NCBI GenBank assembly: GCA_013695775.1
Contig: JACCZV010000324.1
Location: forward strand, 1-7,335
Length of the DNA: 7,335 bases
DNA from: Chitinophagales bacterium
GTDB taxonomy: Bacteria > Bacteroidota > Bacteroidia > Chitinophagales > UBA10324
Reading direction: 5' to 3'
Within the stretch, counting starts at the first letter, position 1, and the number at the start of each line of letters is the position of its first letter. The notes under the pieces are model-generated. The model did not search any database and was not told the origin of the DNA. It saw only the letters and a program-made list of their open reading frames with translations. Made by a program: the position numbers and the translations under genes. Shown here piece after piece: positions 6,235 through 7,335 of the stretch.

Positions 6235-6557
6235 AGGACACCCCGATATATTTTGGTCCCATTATCCAAGGCTGATTGAAGCTTTCTTGATTTGATCATT
6301 GGACCGGGCGTAACCAATTCAAAAAATATCCCATAGTCATTGGATGTATATAACATCATTGTGTAAGATTGAATTCATGCATGCTTCTTATACATCATAT
6401 GATATACACCACTCCATTGTAGGTATTGGATGACCATGACAATCACCAAATAAAAGGAATATAATGGTAAATAAATACAAGAGCATTATAATGTGGAAAT
6501 GTTTTTGCGGCCTTTGACTAATTTATTCTAAATTTGATTAACTAAAACTCAAAAACC
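6235..6557. other. Non-coding stretch between the desaturase and beta-propeller genes
   Basis: No gene is supported here. A weak bulged hairpin right after the desaturase stop (GGAcaCC at 6236-6242 with GGTCC at 6255-6259) might serve in termination, but no T-run follows. A perfect 10-bp palindrome ATCATATGAT sits at 6394-6403. The right end holds the promoter listed separately. The rest is AT-rich sequence without recognisable structure. Confidence 0.5.
6504..6536 (+). promoter_or_regulatory. Bacteroidota-type promoter for the beta-propeller gene
   Basis: TTTG at 6504-6507 and TAAATTTG at 6529-6536 are exact matches to the -33 and -7 boxes, separated by 21 bases. Transcription would begin near 6543, leaving an A-rich leader of about 15 bases (ending AAAAACC) before the ATG at 6558. 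A second TTTG at 6513-6516 is too close to the -7 box to serve. This is the best promoter in the window. Confidence 0.65.
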
Positions 6558-7335
6558 ATGAAAAAATATTTACCTATGCTTGTATTGTCTGCAATCATCT
6601 CCATATCTGCATCAGCACAATGGATTGAGCAGGCAACAGGATTTGCCGTGCCCACAGGCATTAATCAAATTGTAATAGTTGATACCTCCACCGTGTGGGC
6701 TACGGCTCAGGAACTTACTGGGGCCAGTATCCGCGATTTTACCCGTACCAATAATGGTGGAGCTACATGGATACCGGGTACTGTGGAAGAAGCTCCTAAT
6801 GATAATACATGGTCAGGCTTATCAGCAATTAGTGCTGATACTGCTTGGGCTTTATTTTTTAAAAATGCGGGAGATTTTTTGGGCGGGGGTGTTTGGAAAA
6901 CCACTGATGGTGGTGAAACATGGAATCAGCAAACATCCGCTTTTGGCAGCAATTCTTTCCCCAATGTTATTTACTTCTGGAATGGTAATGAGGGGCTTAC
7001 AATGGGAGATCCCGTAAATGATGAATTTGAAATATATACAACTAATGATGGAGGTGACACATGGAATCTCGTTAATGGTTCTGAAATTCCCGACCCGCTA
7101 CCAGGTGAATTCGGACTTGCAAGATCTTTCGCAGTTCGTGGTAATGTATTATGGTTTGGTACCAATGCCGGAAGAATCTATATGACCACCGATTTTGGGG
7201 AAACCTGGACTGTTCTTTCCACAGGTAGTTCCGATGGGATTTCTACTGTAGAATTTGCGAATGAAATGGTCGGCTGGGTTGAACTTATTGATCCACAAAC
7301 CTTCGCTTTTAAGTCTATTATGCGCACTACTGATG
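6558..7335 (+). CDS. Secreted YCF48/BNR-like beta-propeller protein (3' end outside window)
   Basis: The frame is open for 259 codons from the ATG at 6558 to the window end. Residues 1-20 form a clear Sec signal peptide: KK, hydrophobic core, then ASASA, with likely cleavage before Gln21. The mature part has repeated blade signatures of the BNR/sortilin/YCF48-like type: TNNGGATW (64-71), TTDGGETW (115-122), TNDGGDTW (162-169), TTDFGETW (210-217), and the start of a fifth (RTTD, 256-259). Spacing is about 47-51 residues, the usual size of one propeller blade. Between them, VWATA, AWALF, EGLTM and VGWVE are the hydrophobic strands with the small Gly/Trp turns typical of blades. Many Bacteroidota proteins of this kind end in a type IX secretion sorting domain; that end is not visible here. 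Role is probably extracellular binding; no catalytic residues can be assigned. The ATG follows directly on a strong promoter. Confidence 0.88.
   Translation, partial: MKKYLPMLVLSAIISISASAQWIEQATGFAVPTGINQIVIVDTSTVWATAQELTGASIRDFTRTNNGGATWIPGTVEEAPNDNTWSGLSAISADTAWALFFKNAGDFLGGGVWKTTDGGETWNQQTSAFGSNSFPNVIYFWNGNEGLTMGDPVNDEFEIYTTNDGGDTWNLVNGSEIPDPLPGEFGLARSFAVRGNVLWFGTNAGRIYMTTDFGETWTVLSTGSSDGISTVEFANEMVGWVELIDPQTFAFKSIMRTTD

Noticed and set aside
6679..7017. Plus-strand 112-residue frame
   Set aside because: It is an alternative frame inside the beta-propeller gene, whose signal peptide and DGGxTW blades are unambiguous.

Overview
The window looks like ordinary chromosomal DNA from a member of the Bacteroidota (Cytophaga/Saprospira-type environmental bacteria are plausible). 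Three things point that way. Non-coding DNA is AT-rich and start codons mostly lack a Shine-Dalgarno sequence. Several genes have a TAnnTTTG-type -7 box, in two cases with a TTTG-like -33 box. The protein families are typical of the group: a secreted repeat protein, a tandem-GNAT-like protein, a DUF445 protein, a PENN-type membrane desaturase and a secreted 'DGGxTW' beta-propeller. The lineage is inferred from these features and not from any marker gene.

Layout. 1-908 (minus): 5' part of a secreted protein built from 78-residue, four-cysteine tandem repeats; its 3' end lies beyond base 1. 909-1427: non-coding, with a 26-bp near-palindrome at 1038-1063. 1428-2591 (minus): GNAT-fold acyltransferase-like protein with its own promoter. 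2592-2980: divergent intergenic region. 2981-3574 (plus): small DUF445 membrane protein. 3575-3779: non-coding, with a 92-bp nested inverted-repeat element, a perfect but apparently unused Shine-Dalgarno sequence, and a -7 box. 3780-4739 (plus): YheT-type alpha/beta hydrolase starting at TTG. 4890-4964 (plus): tRNA-Val(GAC). 5197-6234 (plus): membrane fatty acid desaturase-like protein with all three histidine boxes. 6235-6557: non-coding, ending in a good promoter. 6558-7335 (plus): secreted beta-propeller protein, cut off by the window end.

The genes do not form an obvious pathway or operon. Gaps are long (about 150 to 520 bases), orientation changes once, and most genes seem to carry their own promoter. 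A loose theme is the cell envelope: two exported proteins, one DUF445 membrane protein, one lipid-modifying enzyme and one hydrolase. I see no phage, CRISPR, toxin-antitoxin, transposase or defence module. The most unusual items are the cysteine-patterned tandem-repeat protein at the left edge and the 92-bp inverted-repeat element at 3620-3711.
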